DNA of 64,000 nt from Daphnia carinata. Its lineage: Eukaryota; Arthropoda; Branchiopoda; Diplostraca; Daphniidae. The translations under genes were made by a program, and so were the position numbers. The notes beneath the pieces were generated by a model. It was not told the DNA's origin, searched no databases, and worked only from the letters and a program-made list of their open reading frames with translations. The stretch lies in contig NC_081333.1 of assembly GCF_022539665.2 (NCBI RefSeq), positions 11,654,971 through 11,718,970 on the forward strand. Reading direction: 5' to 3'. This document shows positions 1-13,100 of this stretch, piece by piece; position 1 is the first letter of the stretch; every line of letters starts with the position of its first letter.

Positions 1-69
1 TTTCTCACGCCCGAAAAACAAAATTTCAATCGACTCTTGTGCCGTCACCTCCGTTCACCAATGACACAG

Positions 70-3000
70 ACATGAGGTGCCGGTAGAGTCGAAGGTTATC
101 GAAATTGTTCATCAAGATGACGACATAATCGTGATCGATAAGCCGTGCTCTGTACCGGTACGTACCGTTTATCTTAAACAAATTCGGTTTCGAATACCAT
201 TTTTCTTGTTGTTGTTGATCTTTCCCTAGAAAATGTTTTAGTTCTAAACCTTTCTTTTTTTTTTTTTTTATCCCGATGCAATTTTTTTTAAATCTCTATT
301 TTCTAAAGTGGATTATTTTATATTTATTCGGTTGTTTTGTGACTTGTGTTCGCCAACTGCGGTTCCTTCCGTTCTCGTCTTGAACATTTTTTATGGCCGG
401 AGAACGTCATTGGCCTCTTGGATTTGACGATAAGAGCAAAAGACGATGAAACCCCTCCATCCACCCTCAACTCGTACTCTGTTAACGTCTCAATTCCGGT
501 GCGAGGTTTTCTTTTCTCGACGACATGCGATTCCAGTGGAAACATATCCATTACGGAAAATTGGATCGTCAAGTCCTGTTCCACTTTGACTAGGTGGAAC
601 GCTCGATTGCCTTGCTCGTTTTTTATTTTTTTTTATTTATTTATTTATTTATTTATTTTTTTTTTTTTTCCTATTCCGTGTATGTACGCAGCCACTTGGG
701 GGGAGAGGGGGGGGGGGGATGATGTTGTTATTCTTTGCTGGGACTTAGGCGTAGCGCTGGGGAATGAGGAAGAGATTTTTCGGCGGATAGGAGAGAGGGC
801 CCAATCTTTGGTTCGTGCACGTGCTTCATCGAAAGATGATTGTACCAGGTTGCACACGCCTTGTTTTTGTTTGAGTCTCAATTTTTTCTTTTCCTTTTTG
901 ATACATTTTCCTTCTCCTGTGTCCTTACACCATGGCCTTACCGTTCATGCTTTTTATTTCCCCTCTACATTTTTTTTTTATTTCCGCTATTTGCCAAGGC
1001 TTTTTTTTTTTTTTTCCTGGTTCGTCTTATTGCCATCCAATACTTAACTGGCTGTACGTATTTTGCAATTTCCCCATCCTTTCCGTGTTTGTTTGATACG
1101 CCACCTTGTCTGTTTTTTTTTGTGTATGTGGTGTGGGTTAACGTCATCCGCGGCTCAATCGTTCCAAATTCCGGGTAGTTGGGGGGGGGGGGGGGGGGGA
1201 GTGCAATAACACACACTTTAATCAGACATGTACAATTTGAATTCCAAACAGCAGATGATGCCCGTCTTTTTTTTTTATTATTTTTTTTTTTTTATACTAT
1301 GCGTGTGCGCATCTATTTGGCCGGGCCGTGCGGCAGCTGCTTTCAATATTGGATTGGGGATGATTTCCAAACCGATCGTAGTAGAAGAGAGGGAAGAGCA
1401 ATCGATTGAGCTAAAAAGTCGACTATTGATGTAGTTTCATTTGATAGCTGAACCCAATAACATCGGAATCGTGGAACGATTAGCTGCGGATCGGCGATAC
1501 GGACGCTTTCTCATTTCCCACTGCCCGAATTTCCTCTTATTGAAGAAAAAAGAAAATGTACTTTTGATGTTCAACTGGCCTTTAACTAGTCCGCATTTCC
1601 GGATGGCGCGTGTGTGTGTTTCTTATTTAGGTTCATCCGTGCGGTCGATACCGTCACAATGCGGTGGCTTTCATCTTAGCCAAGGAACACAACTTGCGTA
1701 ACTTGCGGACGATCCATCGGCTAGATCGGCTCACGTCGGGACTGTTAATGTTCGGCCGGAACCAGGAGAAAGCCCGACAGATGGAAGTGCAGATCCGCAC
1801 GCGCCTCGTCTCCAAGGAGTACGTCTGCAGAGTTGGAGGCGAATTCCCGAGGTAATTTTTCACGGCTGCACAATTTTCCTTGACACGCTCTTGTCTTTTC
1901 CTTCATCATTCTTTACAACCTTGTTCTCATTCTGATATGAATTGCTTACCAAAGTGCTTCGACAGAGGCCTTCTGATGTAGCAGACACACTCTATATGAA
2001 ACTCGTCCATAATGAAAGCACAAGAGCCTGATTGTTAAGCCGGCCAGCCCGTTTTTAATGTTTGATTGTTGATTGATTTCATAGTGGCCACATCGTATGC
2101 ATCGAACCGATCGAGGTGGTCAGCTATAAGATCGGCGTTTGTCGCGTCTCCCCGAAAGGCAAGGACTGCCGGACAGAGTTCGAGCGGCTCTCCTACAATG
2201 GCAAGACGAGCGTCGTTCTCTGCAAGCCCCACACTGGTCGGATGCACCAGATCAGAGTTCATCTGCAGTACCTCGGTGAGTATAAAGAGAAATTCACGAC
2301 CCATCTCCAGGGAGTCAGCAAAGGAGGGGAGGGGGGAGGGTATCGGACGGTTGGACGGACGGACCGACTTACTTTTACTCAACAAAAACGCGCACGCTCG
2401 TTGTTAATTGGATACGAGGTCTTCTCAGTCGTGATCACAAGAGCAATTGGATCACTGGATGTTTAGTCATTCAGTTAGAGTGACCTGCCCTTCTTAAGGG
2501 ACTTGCACTTAGTTAACGTCCAAGTTAAACAATACGGCAAGTCGACTTTTAACGAAGGACGTTCCGTTCTTCATTAGCTTTACGTGGCCCATTTTCTGTC
2601 CATTGGACTCACCTGTCTCCACTCAATATCACGCAAAACGGGAAGCCTGGACGTTCAATTTTTTCAATTAAACTTGTGAAGAGGAGGGTAGCTCACAGAT
2701 AACCTTTCGCATCTTTAGTGGCCTATTATGTGGAAGAGCATCATCAATTTTTGTTGCATAGATGAATATCTTTAACGATGCCATATTGATTTTGCCCTGC
2801 AGGATATCCGATAGCAAACGATCCGTTGTACAATCATGTTGTCTTCGGACCGGAGAAAGGCAAAGATGGCAACATTGGAAAGACGGATGAAGAATTGATT
2901 CACGATTTGATCTCGATCCATAACGCGGAAAATTGGCTCGGTGGTGAAGGCGATGACTTTGCCCCCAATTTCTTCAGCGGCGTCATACCACCGGAAGCAA

Positions 3001-3800
3001 CCGGTGTAGCAACTCCATCCAGCAGCTCTGAAAGCGTCGGAATGGCCAGCGGAGTCTCTAGTCGAAGCCAGACTCCTGACGCTACTATCGTTTCTAAAGA
3101 GCCCCCAACGGCACCGGGGTCGATTCCGGAATCTAAAGTTGAAACGGAAACGGGAGCAACGGACAACCAGAGCAATGCTGCGATGCCAGCCGGCCCAGTT
3201 CTCAATCAAGTTAGCGAGGAAGTCTTGCCGGTATCGCCTTCAGCAACTGCGTCGGCATCGGAGGGAATCATTAATGAAACATCAGCCAGCCCAGCGGTCA
3301 ATGAAGCCACCGAGAACGATGCTATCGCCGATGAAGGCATAGCCAAACCGGAAGAAAATAGTCGGAACGAACGAAATTCACCTGACGATGCCACAAAAGC
3401 GAATGACGGTTAGTTCTTCGTTTCTTCCTGTCATATTTGGCATTTTTGTTTAAACTTGTGCTTATTCGCTTCCAATAGATTTCACTGATAATTACAATTC
3501 AAGCAAAGTGACGTTCGACGAACATTGTTTCGAATGCAAGGTGCGCTTCCGTGATCCAAAGCCTAAAGACTTGATGATGTTTCTCCACGCTTGGCGGTAC
3601 ACAGTACGCCGTTTGTATATTTTGAAAAATATTTTTTACATTATTAGTTATTTTTTTGTTCCAATGCTCTATGTTAACGATTTAAAAAATGTTTTTTCTT
3701 TCTTTTCTTTAATTATTTTTAATTGCAGGGCCCAGGTTGGTCGTATGAAACTCAGTTGCCCAAATGGGCGGAGGCCGATTGGCAAAATGAAGAATATTAG
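70..3800 (+). CDS. RPUSD2: RPUSD2-type RNA pseudouridine synthase, 5' end outside the window
   Basis: Pseudouridine synthase of the RluA family; RPUSD2 modifies uridines in RNA. Exons read as 70-157, 1631-1851, 2085-2275, 2803-3408, 3479-3603 and 3729-3800, all with GT-AG borders and consistent phases. The visible protein begins inside the S4-to-catalytic linker (RHEVPVE), then [20 protein letters not shown], the catalytic HRLDRLTSG motif with its aspartate (exon at 1631), and the C-terminal [15 protein letters not shown]. The long exon 4 adds a Ser/Thr/Ala/Glu-rich low-complexity linker before the conserved CFECK...[16 protein letters not shown] and the end [18 protein letters not shown], which matches the RPUSD2 subgroup. 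Upstream exons must lie left of position 1. Family match is from remembered motifs. Confidence 0.9.
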
Positions 3801-3869
3801 GGAATAATTACAAGGAGAATCGCATTGATGATTTTCCGTTCTGGTAACTTGTACCAAACTAGGCAAATG

Positions 3870-3901
<32 letters not shown>

Positions 3902-4303
3902 AATAATGCATTGAAGTGAAATAATTTAAGTTCACAGTGAATATGTTATTCAACATTGGTCAAACGAAAATGAATGACGGCAAAATGTGCTTCGTACCAA
4001 ACAGTGGGGCACTCACGTTCACGTTCGTAGTGAAGATTATCTGATTGGCCATCCAAGCGTCTCTTGTTTGTGTGTCATTTGTGCCTTGTTTTCTTTTTTC
4101 GAGTCCAGTTTACATCGTTGTCCTATACCGGCTGATTCAGTTGTGAACATATCAAGAGACAATTGTTTTCAGTTTATGTTCTCTTTTCGATATACGTGGA
4201 AATACATCCGACCCGGACTAGGCATCCCGCCGATATTGTATCCATACGTTTGAACGTGCCGGATTCGACGGATGCCATGTGTCGAAAAAAAAAGAGCAAC
4301 CCA

Positions 4304-4338
<35 letters not shown>

Positions 4339-5143
4339 AAACAAATTTATTGCAGGAGAAAAACTATTTTTCGCAGAATTCAGTTCGTCAATTGTCACTA
4401 ATTGAAAGGAATTTGTCATTGGAATTCCTTTCGACAAACGAGTCCTTGTAATGGTACTCAATCGGTGTTTCGGTGAACCTTTTTTTTTTTTTTGTTCCGT
4501 TTAACTTACTTTATGATTTTGCTTTCAGTTTACTTTTCTCTTGCTAATTTTTACCTATTCTTGGAACTCATCCCAATGCAGTGCGGGTCACTGCTCACGC
4601 ACTGTGGAAACGTCAGCCACCACAGCTGTCTCCAGTTTACAACCCGTAGCTTGTTTGACTGTAATTTCACATTATAGCAATTCTTATTTTCAATCTTTTT
4701 TTCTCATTCTCGGCTCATTTCTGTTGTGTTCTGTAGTGATCGACTAATACAAAGTAGCTCTTGAAAGCGCACAAACTGTTAAATCTTATCTCCCACCAAC
4801 TTTCATGCACTTTAGGCTTCATCAACTTGCACTGGTTTTACATACACGTTCTTGTAGATCTTGGCCAGATGGTTGGGAGTTCAAAACCAACAAGTATAAC
4901 ACAGAAAAATCATAGTCATGAATTAACCAGCACTTGTCATCTGTATTTTGTCATCACCAAATTCACAACTCAGTTTCATATTGTAGAGACACATGGAATG
5001 TATATTGGGACGGATTGTAAAAATAAGAGAGCAATCATCATTTAAAGAGTCATTTGAACATTTAAACCTATTTCGTCAATTTGGAAGATCTGAAAAGATT
5101 GGCTCAAAGATAAGTTTCTTTAAATTCCATGTCAGATAAAATC
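3801..5143. other. Gap between convergent RPUSD2 and TMED genes
   Basis: This stretch holds the 3' flanks of two convergent genes. It is AT-rich with poly-A tracts at 3869-3898 and about 4304-4336, and short ORFs without codon structure or splice sites. I see no gene, tRNA or mobile element in it. Confidence 0.5.
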
Positions 5144-6661
5144 TTAAATTCGTCCTCTTCCTCCGCTTTTCGTTTCAAAAAGTTTCTTAACAAAATATAC
5201 CTGCACAACAAAACAACCAATAACCACCGCACATTGAGCCAACGACCAATATTGCACGTAGGCCTCGTTATCTAATAGAAGATTGTAGTCTCGAGCTTCT
5301 CTGCTTCGACCCAATTGCTGCATCTGCAAGATGCCTTGAATTCGCTTATCCACACCTTGGAGTATATTCTAAAAAGAAGGAAAAAATTTAAAAAGAGAAC
5401 TTTGTACGTTTGGCCAGGACGTTTACGTTCTGTAAAACTTACCGTGCAGTTTTCTGCGCTAACGTCAATATCTTTAAGTTCCTGAGTAAATTTCTCCCAT
5501 TGGTCGTACCTGATTGTAAAACCATAGATATTGGTGAACAAAAATCAAAAAAAGAGAAATGTTACCTGAAGGTCGTAATATAAAGATTGACTAATTTAGC
5601 AGCAAATCGAGAGAACTGGTTGTCCACACATATCCCATAATATCCGCCGGTGGGCGATACTTCCTGAAATTCAGATGCCGGCTTCCACTGATATGGATGT
5701 ACTAATTGGCCACTAGGGTTCCTAACTGCAAAACCTGCCATGCCATCTCCTCCACGAAGAACCTGAATTAGGACATGTAAAATTACAAAGAATGAAACAG
5801 TTCGACACTGGATGTGTTTACCTGAAAGCTGACATAGATGGTAGCTCCCTTTTGGGCAAACTGGAAATAGCACTCTTCTTTTCCTGGGTCCACATGAACT
5901 TTATACTCCATGGCTACAGCAGGTGCATCATCAGCGTTTTCATCAAATAATGGCATGGTCATTGGAGGTTGTGCAACATGGACTGGTGGTTGTCCGGGGA
6001 GTATGTGAGGGGGCATTTGACCTTGTTCAGGATGCATTGGCATCATCGGTATTTGTCCAGGGTGCAATTGTTGCATGGGAACTTGACCAGGATGCATTTG
6101 CTGCTGTATGGGAACTTGCTGCATTGGGATTTGCTGCCCTGGAACTTGCTGCATCGGTACTTGCTGCATTGGAACTTGCTGCTGCATGGGTACTTGCTGC
6201 TGCATTGGTACTTGCTGCTGCATTGGTACTTGCTGCTGCATTGGAACTTGCTGCTGCATTGGAACTTGCTGCTGCATTGGTACTTGCTGCTGCATTGGTA
6301 CTTGTTGTTGCATTGGTACTTGCTGCTGCATTGGAACTTGCTGCTGCATCGGTACTTGCTGGTGCATTGGAACTTGCTGCTGCATGGAACTTGCTGTACC
6401 GGTACTTGCTGTTGTATTGGGACTTGCTGAATAGGAACTTGTTGCTGCGTCGGTATTTGCTGCATCGGTACCTGGGAATTGAAAAGTACATTTATCAAAC
6501 GAAATTGAATTAATTTTACTTATTCGTACCTGTCCTTGCTGTTGGACCGGCATTTGTTGTTGCGCTGGTTGAGCTTGCTGTCCATACACACATGATAAAA
6601 TTAGAAGTAAAAAAATACTGAACATTTTAAAAACAGTTAAAATCCGGTAAAATTGTTCCAT
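5144..6661 (-). CDS. p24/TMED-family cargo receptor with a long VPMQQQ repeat region
   Basis: p24 proteins are type I membrane cargo receptors of COPI/COPII vesicles. Exons (5' to 3' on the minus strand): 6661-6530, 6471-5822, 5762-5566, 5509-5443, 5368-5144. The N-terminus has a signal peptide (core FSIFLLLILSCVYG). A Met/Gln/Pro-rich repeat region of more than 130 residues follows. Then comes a GOLD domain (VDPGKEECYFQFAQKGATIY, GGDGMAGFAVRNPSG, GGYYGICVDNQFS), a coiled-coil stretch and one membrane helix (WSLAQCAVVIGCFVVQVYF) with the short tail KKLFETKSGGRGRI. Ordinary p24 proteins go straight from signal peptide to GOLD domain. Exon 2 is one base short of frame, a deletion near 6384 in a repeat unit. 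Starts at 6709 or 6625 are possible; 6661 gives a normal-length signal peptide. It shares a roughly 300-bp head-to-head promoter region with the ETAA1-like gene. Confidence 0.85.
6100..6471 (-). repeat. Coding tandem repeat, 18-bp unit (VPMQQQ)
   Basis: About fifteen imperfect copies of an 18-bp unit encode VPMQQQ, VPMQQ or VPIQQ on the minus strand, inside the p24/TMED gene. Third-position variation (GTT/GTA, CCA/CCG) shows the units are not all recent copies. One unit near 6384 lacks a base (plus strand TGCATGG where neighbours have TGCATTGG), which breaks the frame. Confidence 0.9.
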
Positions 6662-6962
6662 ATTGTCAAAGCTCCAAAGTTGACACGACGTGTAGCTCGA
6701 CAACAGCATGGCCAGTTATTATTTTGATTTTTAATCTATTATGAAAAATATTTTGAAAACTTCTGTGTTTAATAAATTTTTTAATTTACTATTTCATTCA
6801 CTTTTGGCAATAACTTTTTGTATTTATTAAAATGGTTCAATATTAACAATTTTTGTGCTTTCGATAAAAATTAAAAAAACAGGCAACGTTTCTGTTAATG
6901 TCAACTCAAGTTCTTGAAGTGTTATTAATTCTGAAGTTGAATGACTGTTTGGTTATTTTCGA

Positions 6963-8740
6963 ATGGAGAAAAGCAAACGTTGTTATCCAACCAGGAGTAG
7001 CAAGATAGCAAAGCTGGAAGAAAATGAAATCCCTGGAAAAAAGTCCCCCGCTTTGTCCAAGATTAAGAACGTTGATTCTCCAGCGGCTGTCAAACATTTC
7101 ATGATTTCTGGATATGCTAGTCCCCCTTGCAGACACGTTACTTTAAGCCAACAAAACGAAAATGAGATTATATGGGACTTGACATCACCAGGTGCTAGGA
7201 AATATCAAGGACTATTAAGTGATAAAAAAACCAGCACACCAAATCAAACTCCTACACGTAAAAGAGAGCTGAGACCACGTGTTGCTCTGTGCAAGAAGAA
7301 TATTGCACTTTCAGAAGATAAAAGTGGTGATTTAGTGGATCAACTTGCAGCTTTAAATGATTTGGTCAATACAGAGCAAGCACAAATTATCATGACTCCT
7401 CCTCGTTCTGTCAAAGGAAGTGCTACAGATAGTTGTGAGTTGCTAGTTGACAAAAAGAAATCTACTCTGCCAGGTATTACATGTTCTGTTATTATCATTA
7501 TTTATTATCTTTTTAAATTTTAATTGTTGTTTTTGGTTTTTCCAGTGAATCTAAGTAGTACCAGTGATGCCTTTGATGATGACAGCTTCTTTAGTGAATC
7601 AATACTTTTAAGTACACAAGCTATGGAAGAAGAAGCAATTGGGTCTAAGCCAACACCCCCTAAAAAGTGCAAAAATGAATTGTTGATTACTCCCTCCTCC
7701 CCCACTCCCAACAGTTCCCACATTTTCTCCTTTACCCAACCAAGCCCTGAACGAAGTGTTTTCCGCAAGAGTTTTGATTTAGAAAACGAAGAAACATCGG
7801 ACAAAATTTCAAATAAAAACGTCACGAAATTAGGTAACTATTGCATAACCCAATGCATAACAAATGTTTATTATATTTGACTATTATACTATTTAACATG
7901 TGTATTATCTAGTGCCACCATCTGTACTTGACCACCAGGTTCCAGGCCAAAAAGATGGAAAAACAGTATCTCTGTGTTCTCAGCCACCTATTCTGAATAA
8001 CATAACGGCATGTCCAAATCTGTCATCGCTGACAACAGGAGGAAAATCCGATTCGTGTCATATAAATAGAAAGAGTGTTCCTAAAATCCTAGAAAAGCAA
8101 AATCAACCAGCAAATCGAGTTAACACATCAGTTGCGCCCGTATCAAACAAAAGGCATCAAATCAACAATTCAACAAGTGGCAATAAAAACGCATTTCACA
8201 ACCCATCTAGATCCGAAAAACCTACTTCGCCTAGACAACTTACCAGATCTGGCTATGGTATGGGGATTAAACGGATAGTGGATGATCAGGTGTGGAACAA
8301 GAAACCAGTTCACCAAACGTCATGTCTCCCGCCTCCTCCGAAGTTTATGCCACAAGATCCTTTTGGCGATGATGATGACGATCTTCTCTGCGCCATGACT
8401 GCCATCGCGCAAGAAGTAGAAAGTCAATATGGTAAACAATTTAAATCTGATTTTTTGCTAATTGTAATAAAATTGGTATTTGTTTGGTATCTAGTACCAG
8501 CATCCTGTGCAACAGAGCTGGACGATGACGATGTTGACTTCCAGCCCGAAGTACTGGCCTTCATCAGCCAAATCGAAAGTAATACCTGTTAACGTTTTTA
8601 TTAATTAATTAACATAACGCATTTCTTTTATGTCAAAAGCCCAAGCAATTAAAAGAGAAAAGCCAACGGCGGAGCTTTTGGAAGAAAAGAGGCAAGCGGC
8701 TATACGAAAACGACAACAGCGGTTAATGAGCCGTCATTAA
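6963..8740 (+). CDS. ETAA1: ETAA1-like RPA-binding ATR activator
   Basis: ETAA1 binds RPA-coated single-stranded DNA and activates ATR at stalled forks. Exons 6963-7473, 7546-7833, 7913-8431, 8495-8578 and 8640-8740 give 500 aa in consistent phase. The protein is mostly disordered. Three islands support the call: NENEIIWDLTSPGARKY around residue 65-80, like the conserved N-terminal D/EIxWDxxSP motif of ETAA1; acidic patches (DAFDDDSFFSE and FGDDDDDLLCAM) like RPA70N-binding segments; and a C-terminal amphipathic basic helix PTAELLEEKRQAAIRKRQQR, matching the RPA32C-binding motif shared by ETAA1, SMARCAL1 and TIPIN. I do not see the tryptophan-containing ATR-activating motif next to the first island. 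It could be another RPA-binding protein, but motif order favours ETAA1. Confidence 0.7.
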
Positions 8741-10114
8741 GACTTATGTCTCCTATAGTCTTCGAATGCTTTACGCAATGCATGGATATTTTACCCTGTC
8801 AATCACTTTAAGCATGATTCTGTAAGTTATGAATGAGGTTAATTTTTTTGCTAGAATTACATGAAACTGGAAACTCGAAAGATACTATGCGTATAGGTGG
8901 TTTACTTGGACCACCAAATATGTTACTTTGTATTCGATTATAGACTCTTTTTTGTGTGTTACCGACAGCAAGTAACAAAAAGGAGATAGAAGAAAAGAAA
9001 AGAAGAACCCAATGCAGGAGCTGCCGCGAAAATAAGGAGATAAAGTATTTTCTTTTGTGGTAGTAACAGGTCTAATTCCCATCGTGAAATAGCCTTTAAC
9101 CAACGAACGGCGAACAAGAGATGAATCGGAAATGGAGAATTGGAGAGCAAAGAAAAAGTTGCCAGAACACGTTGAACGTACTCCTTGATTTTCTGCCGAT
9201 CATTTCTTAACGAGAATTATTGTACTTAAAAAAAGAAGGTAAGAAATAAGTAACTTTACGAGAATCGAAGCTAGACTTTATATATCTTCGTATTTGGGAA
9301 CGTTCACGTGAGATAAAGAATAAGATAAAAGTAGTTTTTAGTAGTTGAATATGCGGTTTGATCTTTTGAAAACTCTGAATAACACAGAACTCAACGGGAA
9401 GAAGAGAAAGAAACGAAAAAAGAAAAGAAAATTCAGCTCCATCGACCCTATAATTAACATGTAAGTTACAAAGCTTCATAAGAAAACGCCGGATGAAGGT
9501 ATATCGGTAACAGTCCGGCAAACAGAAACAGTAAGGAAAGAAAGAATTTAGATATAATAATACAAGAACGGTGTGCTCACCGACAAATATTTCCCTTGTC
9601 ATGATTTTAACAAATTTTCATATAGAATAGTTTCACTTCAGAGTCGAAGGATGATAGAAAAACAATTTTCTGTTTTCGTGTGTTTTGGAGGATTTAAAAG
9701 CAGCAGCAGCCTTCCGAGGATTCGCCAGTCCCGGTGATGATCACGCGTCAAAAAGGAATCGAGTGGGGAAAGGATGAAGAAGGTAGATATAACTTAATTC
9801 GATAGCATAACATGTAATACAGTAGCATTTCATGGTGAAGTGTACGACAGGACATTTACCAAGAAGAATTAGAGAGATGTATAACAATGCCATTAACTTA
9901 TAAATTCGAACGGAAAGCTCAACGTCGATATGGTGGAAAGGAAATCCAGAGAAATAGTGAAGAAGGAGCAAGATCGTCCCTGGTTGTTGCGTTTTCTTTC
10001 GTCTTTTTTGGGGTTTTTTTTTTTTTTGGTTTTTTTTTGGTTTTTTGTTTTTTATATATTTTTATTTTATTTTTTCAAGTTTTGGTGGTGCCTGCTGCCT
10101 TCATTTTTTTCCCG
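8741..10114. other. Gap, probably 3'UTRs of ETAA1-like and amon genes
   Basis: The two flanking genes converge here. On the minus strand AATAAA-type poly(A) signals lie near 10060-10075, about 45 bases after the amon stop. ORFs in this stretch are short and show no splice-supported structure. A G/T-rich run occupies 10003-10080. I see no further gene. Confidence 0.5.
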
Positions 10115-13100
10115 CTACTTGCGAGCCTTCTTGCGTTCCTCGTGGGCTTTCTTCACAATAGCCAGTTTGGAATGCTTATCACCGGCAGGGAGGCCGACGT
10201 AAGGCGCGTCCCGCGTCCCGTGCAGCATCAGAGTCCATTCACGTAGCCAGCCGCTCTGCTTGGCACCATTAGGTGAATTGAAACGAGCCTTCGATTCCAT
10301 AAAAAATAAAAGCCAAGCTCAAAAAACCGTATTGATTAGAAATACAATCACCAATTTTTACCTCCAACGTCCAGCGTCCGCGAGGGTCTTCCCCCCAAGT
10401 GTGCGTGGTCATGAATGGCCATTTGGTAAATCCGTCGCGACTGTCGTCGTCATTTGGCCGGCGACTCAAAATCATAGATCTGTGAAAATGAAACGAAAAT
10501 TATTTTGTTTTTACTGTTTCTAAATTTGGCGCAATGTGTTGTTAGAAGAGGCTTCCCATTTCCTTTTTCATCGTACCATATTAGTTCTATACTCGCTCCA
10601 GAACTTTTCAATTATTTAGTTTCAACTTTCAACCGTGCTACTAGCATTTGCAAACTTTCTGAAAGCATGCCATTTAATTCATTGTCTTTGAATGGTTTCA
10701 TCGTTAGAGAGACTATACAAATGAGCTAAAAACTAGTCGTCAATTGTACATGTGACGCCAGTAATTGTCGTGTTACCAAGATACAATTGTGCCTTACCTC
10801 GTGCCCATGGGGGAAGTCAAAAACATTTCTACTTCGCCTCGACGTGTGGTATTTAAGCTGATGACGGCCTGAACGTGCTCGAGATAATTGACTTCGGTTT
10901 CAGATCCTTGACATGAGGTAGTATCCAACGTCAATACCAGTGAGCCATTAGATGGAATTGGCCTGCGTAAATGAGGAAAAAACGCACAATGAGACTCGTT
11001 AGTGAACCGTGCAACACGTGCATTCCTTTGTTTCTGGCCACAAACGTTTTTACCTTGGTTGCATCATGGCGCCTCCTTGACAATGAAAACGAGCGGGAAC
11101 GGATCGCCATGCTTTAGCCAAAGAAACCATAGAGCCGGCATCTAGTACTCCGAAACCGAAAAGGTGGTTGAATTCCAGACCAACTCCATTCATCGTCCAT
11201 TCAAATCGACGTTTAGCATCGAAGAGCGAATTACGTTTCGATGTTAGCACGGTCAAATGCTGAATGTCCCTCCACGTCAGCGACGGACTACAAGTGGTGA
11301 TTCAAACAAACACAACTGCAACATTTTTCACAGTAAAAGGTTAGTGATTTTTGTTTTACTTACTTGGCTTCCAGAGCTAGAGCAAAAACTCCAGCAGCTT
11401 CTGGTGCAGCAGCCGATGTTCCTGAATGTGTTTTGGTGCATTTGCCGTACAAGTCTGTGGTGGCCTGTTTAATCAAATTGATTTGATTTAGGGGACATTT
11501 ATTTTTTCTACCTCTTCATTTAAATTCCATTTTTTTGTACGGTCCTAGCAACTTAATAGGAGATGCAACATTTTTTAATAAGGGATAAATGCTGGGCCTA
11601 ATCCTATTAGATTCTAGTGCCTTAACAACTACTCGTTTCTTTTTTAATTGACGTAATATTGATGGCTCAAAAAGAAAAGTTGTGAGATGGAAAGGATTGC
11701 GCAGGATTAAATTAACTTTTGCAGTGAATAATCCTAGATAAAATTCAAGCAGTGAGCGTTCACTCATTTCTTGGAAATGGGTCAGTACTGAAGGCAATCA
11801 AGGATAATGCACAGCGCAAAGCTTGCGACATATTACCCACAATCTCCGTTCCTTTAGTGTTTGGCCCCTGCTTCCCCTCAGTTTCCAATTACCGGTGCAT
11901 AGCGAGTTGTGAGGAAACCGTCTTTGGATTCCCAACGAAACAGATCTTGATTACTCCTTGCACGTTTCTCTTTCGTCTCAGCGCTGATGACGGTTTTCAG
12001 TTGCGCCCATCAGTCGATGGTTTGTTTCAGCTTTTTTTTATGTTCTACTTTTTCTCTACACTCATATCGGAAACAAACCATCTGTTCTCTTGACTAACGC
12101 CTCTTCATGCCTCTTGAAACAATCAGCTTTGATTTTTTTTTTTCATTTGCCAGGCCATTTTTCAAATGACCTTGAATTTAGACATGTTGATAAACAGCTT
12201 CATTTTGATGTCTTTTCCCTCAATCTTTTTTAGATTCTGTTTGTTAAGCTCATGACTTGCCAGCTCTTATTATTTAGTGAAAAAAAATTCTGCTTGATCT
12301 ATTTGACACTAACGATCATCATTTGGCTTTTTAAATGGAGACAGGATCTGAGCTCAGCATTACTGTCACACGATTCGCTGTTTTTTCTTTCCCTCTTTGA
12401 AATCTCCGTAAATCTTCCTTAACGAGCTTTATATCGCTCAGTGAGGCGAGCCAGTAACATAAATAGGATGAAAGGCCAAAGGGGGGGGGGGGGGGGTTGA
12501 AAATGCGAAAGAATAGTTGGTAACTTACGACGCCGGTGTTGGGGTCTTTGGCTCCGTTGCTGAAAGTCGAAGCCAAGGTGGATGAACAGCTCTCGTCGTA
12601 GTGAGCGTTCTGCCCGTCGTTGATTGCCGAATTGATGGATATGGTCCACATGGAAGCGGCGTATCCATCACAATTGCAATCGTCGTCGGAGCCACCGTCA
12701 CCGCTAGCCCACACGTAGATGTTGCCTAATCCACGTCGGCCTTCGTTGACTCCCCTCACTATGGCACGCATCGTTGCATTTCGTGGTCCGTCCACTGTTT
12801 TTCCGTCGTCTGTCGGGCCCCATGAAGCGCTATAAATGTCGATTAAATGCGGTTCGTGACCCATTGAATTTGCCTCGATCAAATCCGTCATGTAGGGCTG
12901 ATCCAACATTCGAATTCCTGTTCAAAGATCGTTGACGTGCAAGGTGATTAGTCTTTTTCTTACATCTTCACTGGAAAGATTTTATTTTATTTATTTTTGT
13001 TTCATTTAAAAGAAAGAAGTAATTGTTGGGGAGGGAGGCGATTGAGTGTGGCGATTGAGTGTGGCGATCGATAAGTTGTCAAAGCCCACTGCTGTCATCT

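Noticed and set aside
346-1434. Phe-rich open frames in the first RPUSD2 intron
   Set aside because: Produced by poly-T tracts inside a spliced-out intron whose borders at 157 and 1631 join conserved residues.
5923-6513. Long Leu/Ala-, His/Leu- and Cys-rich open frames on the plus strand
   Set aside because: They are mirror readings of the VPMQQQ coding repeat on the minus strand; an 18-bp repeat without stops keeps several frames open.
9207-9602. 131-codon open frame on the minus strand in the amon 3' flank
   Set aside because: Composition is low-complexity and hydrophobic without a motif; it lies where 3'UTR is expected and has no promoter or splice sites.
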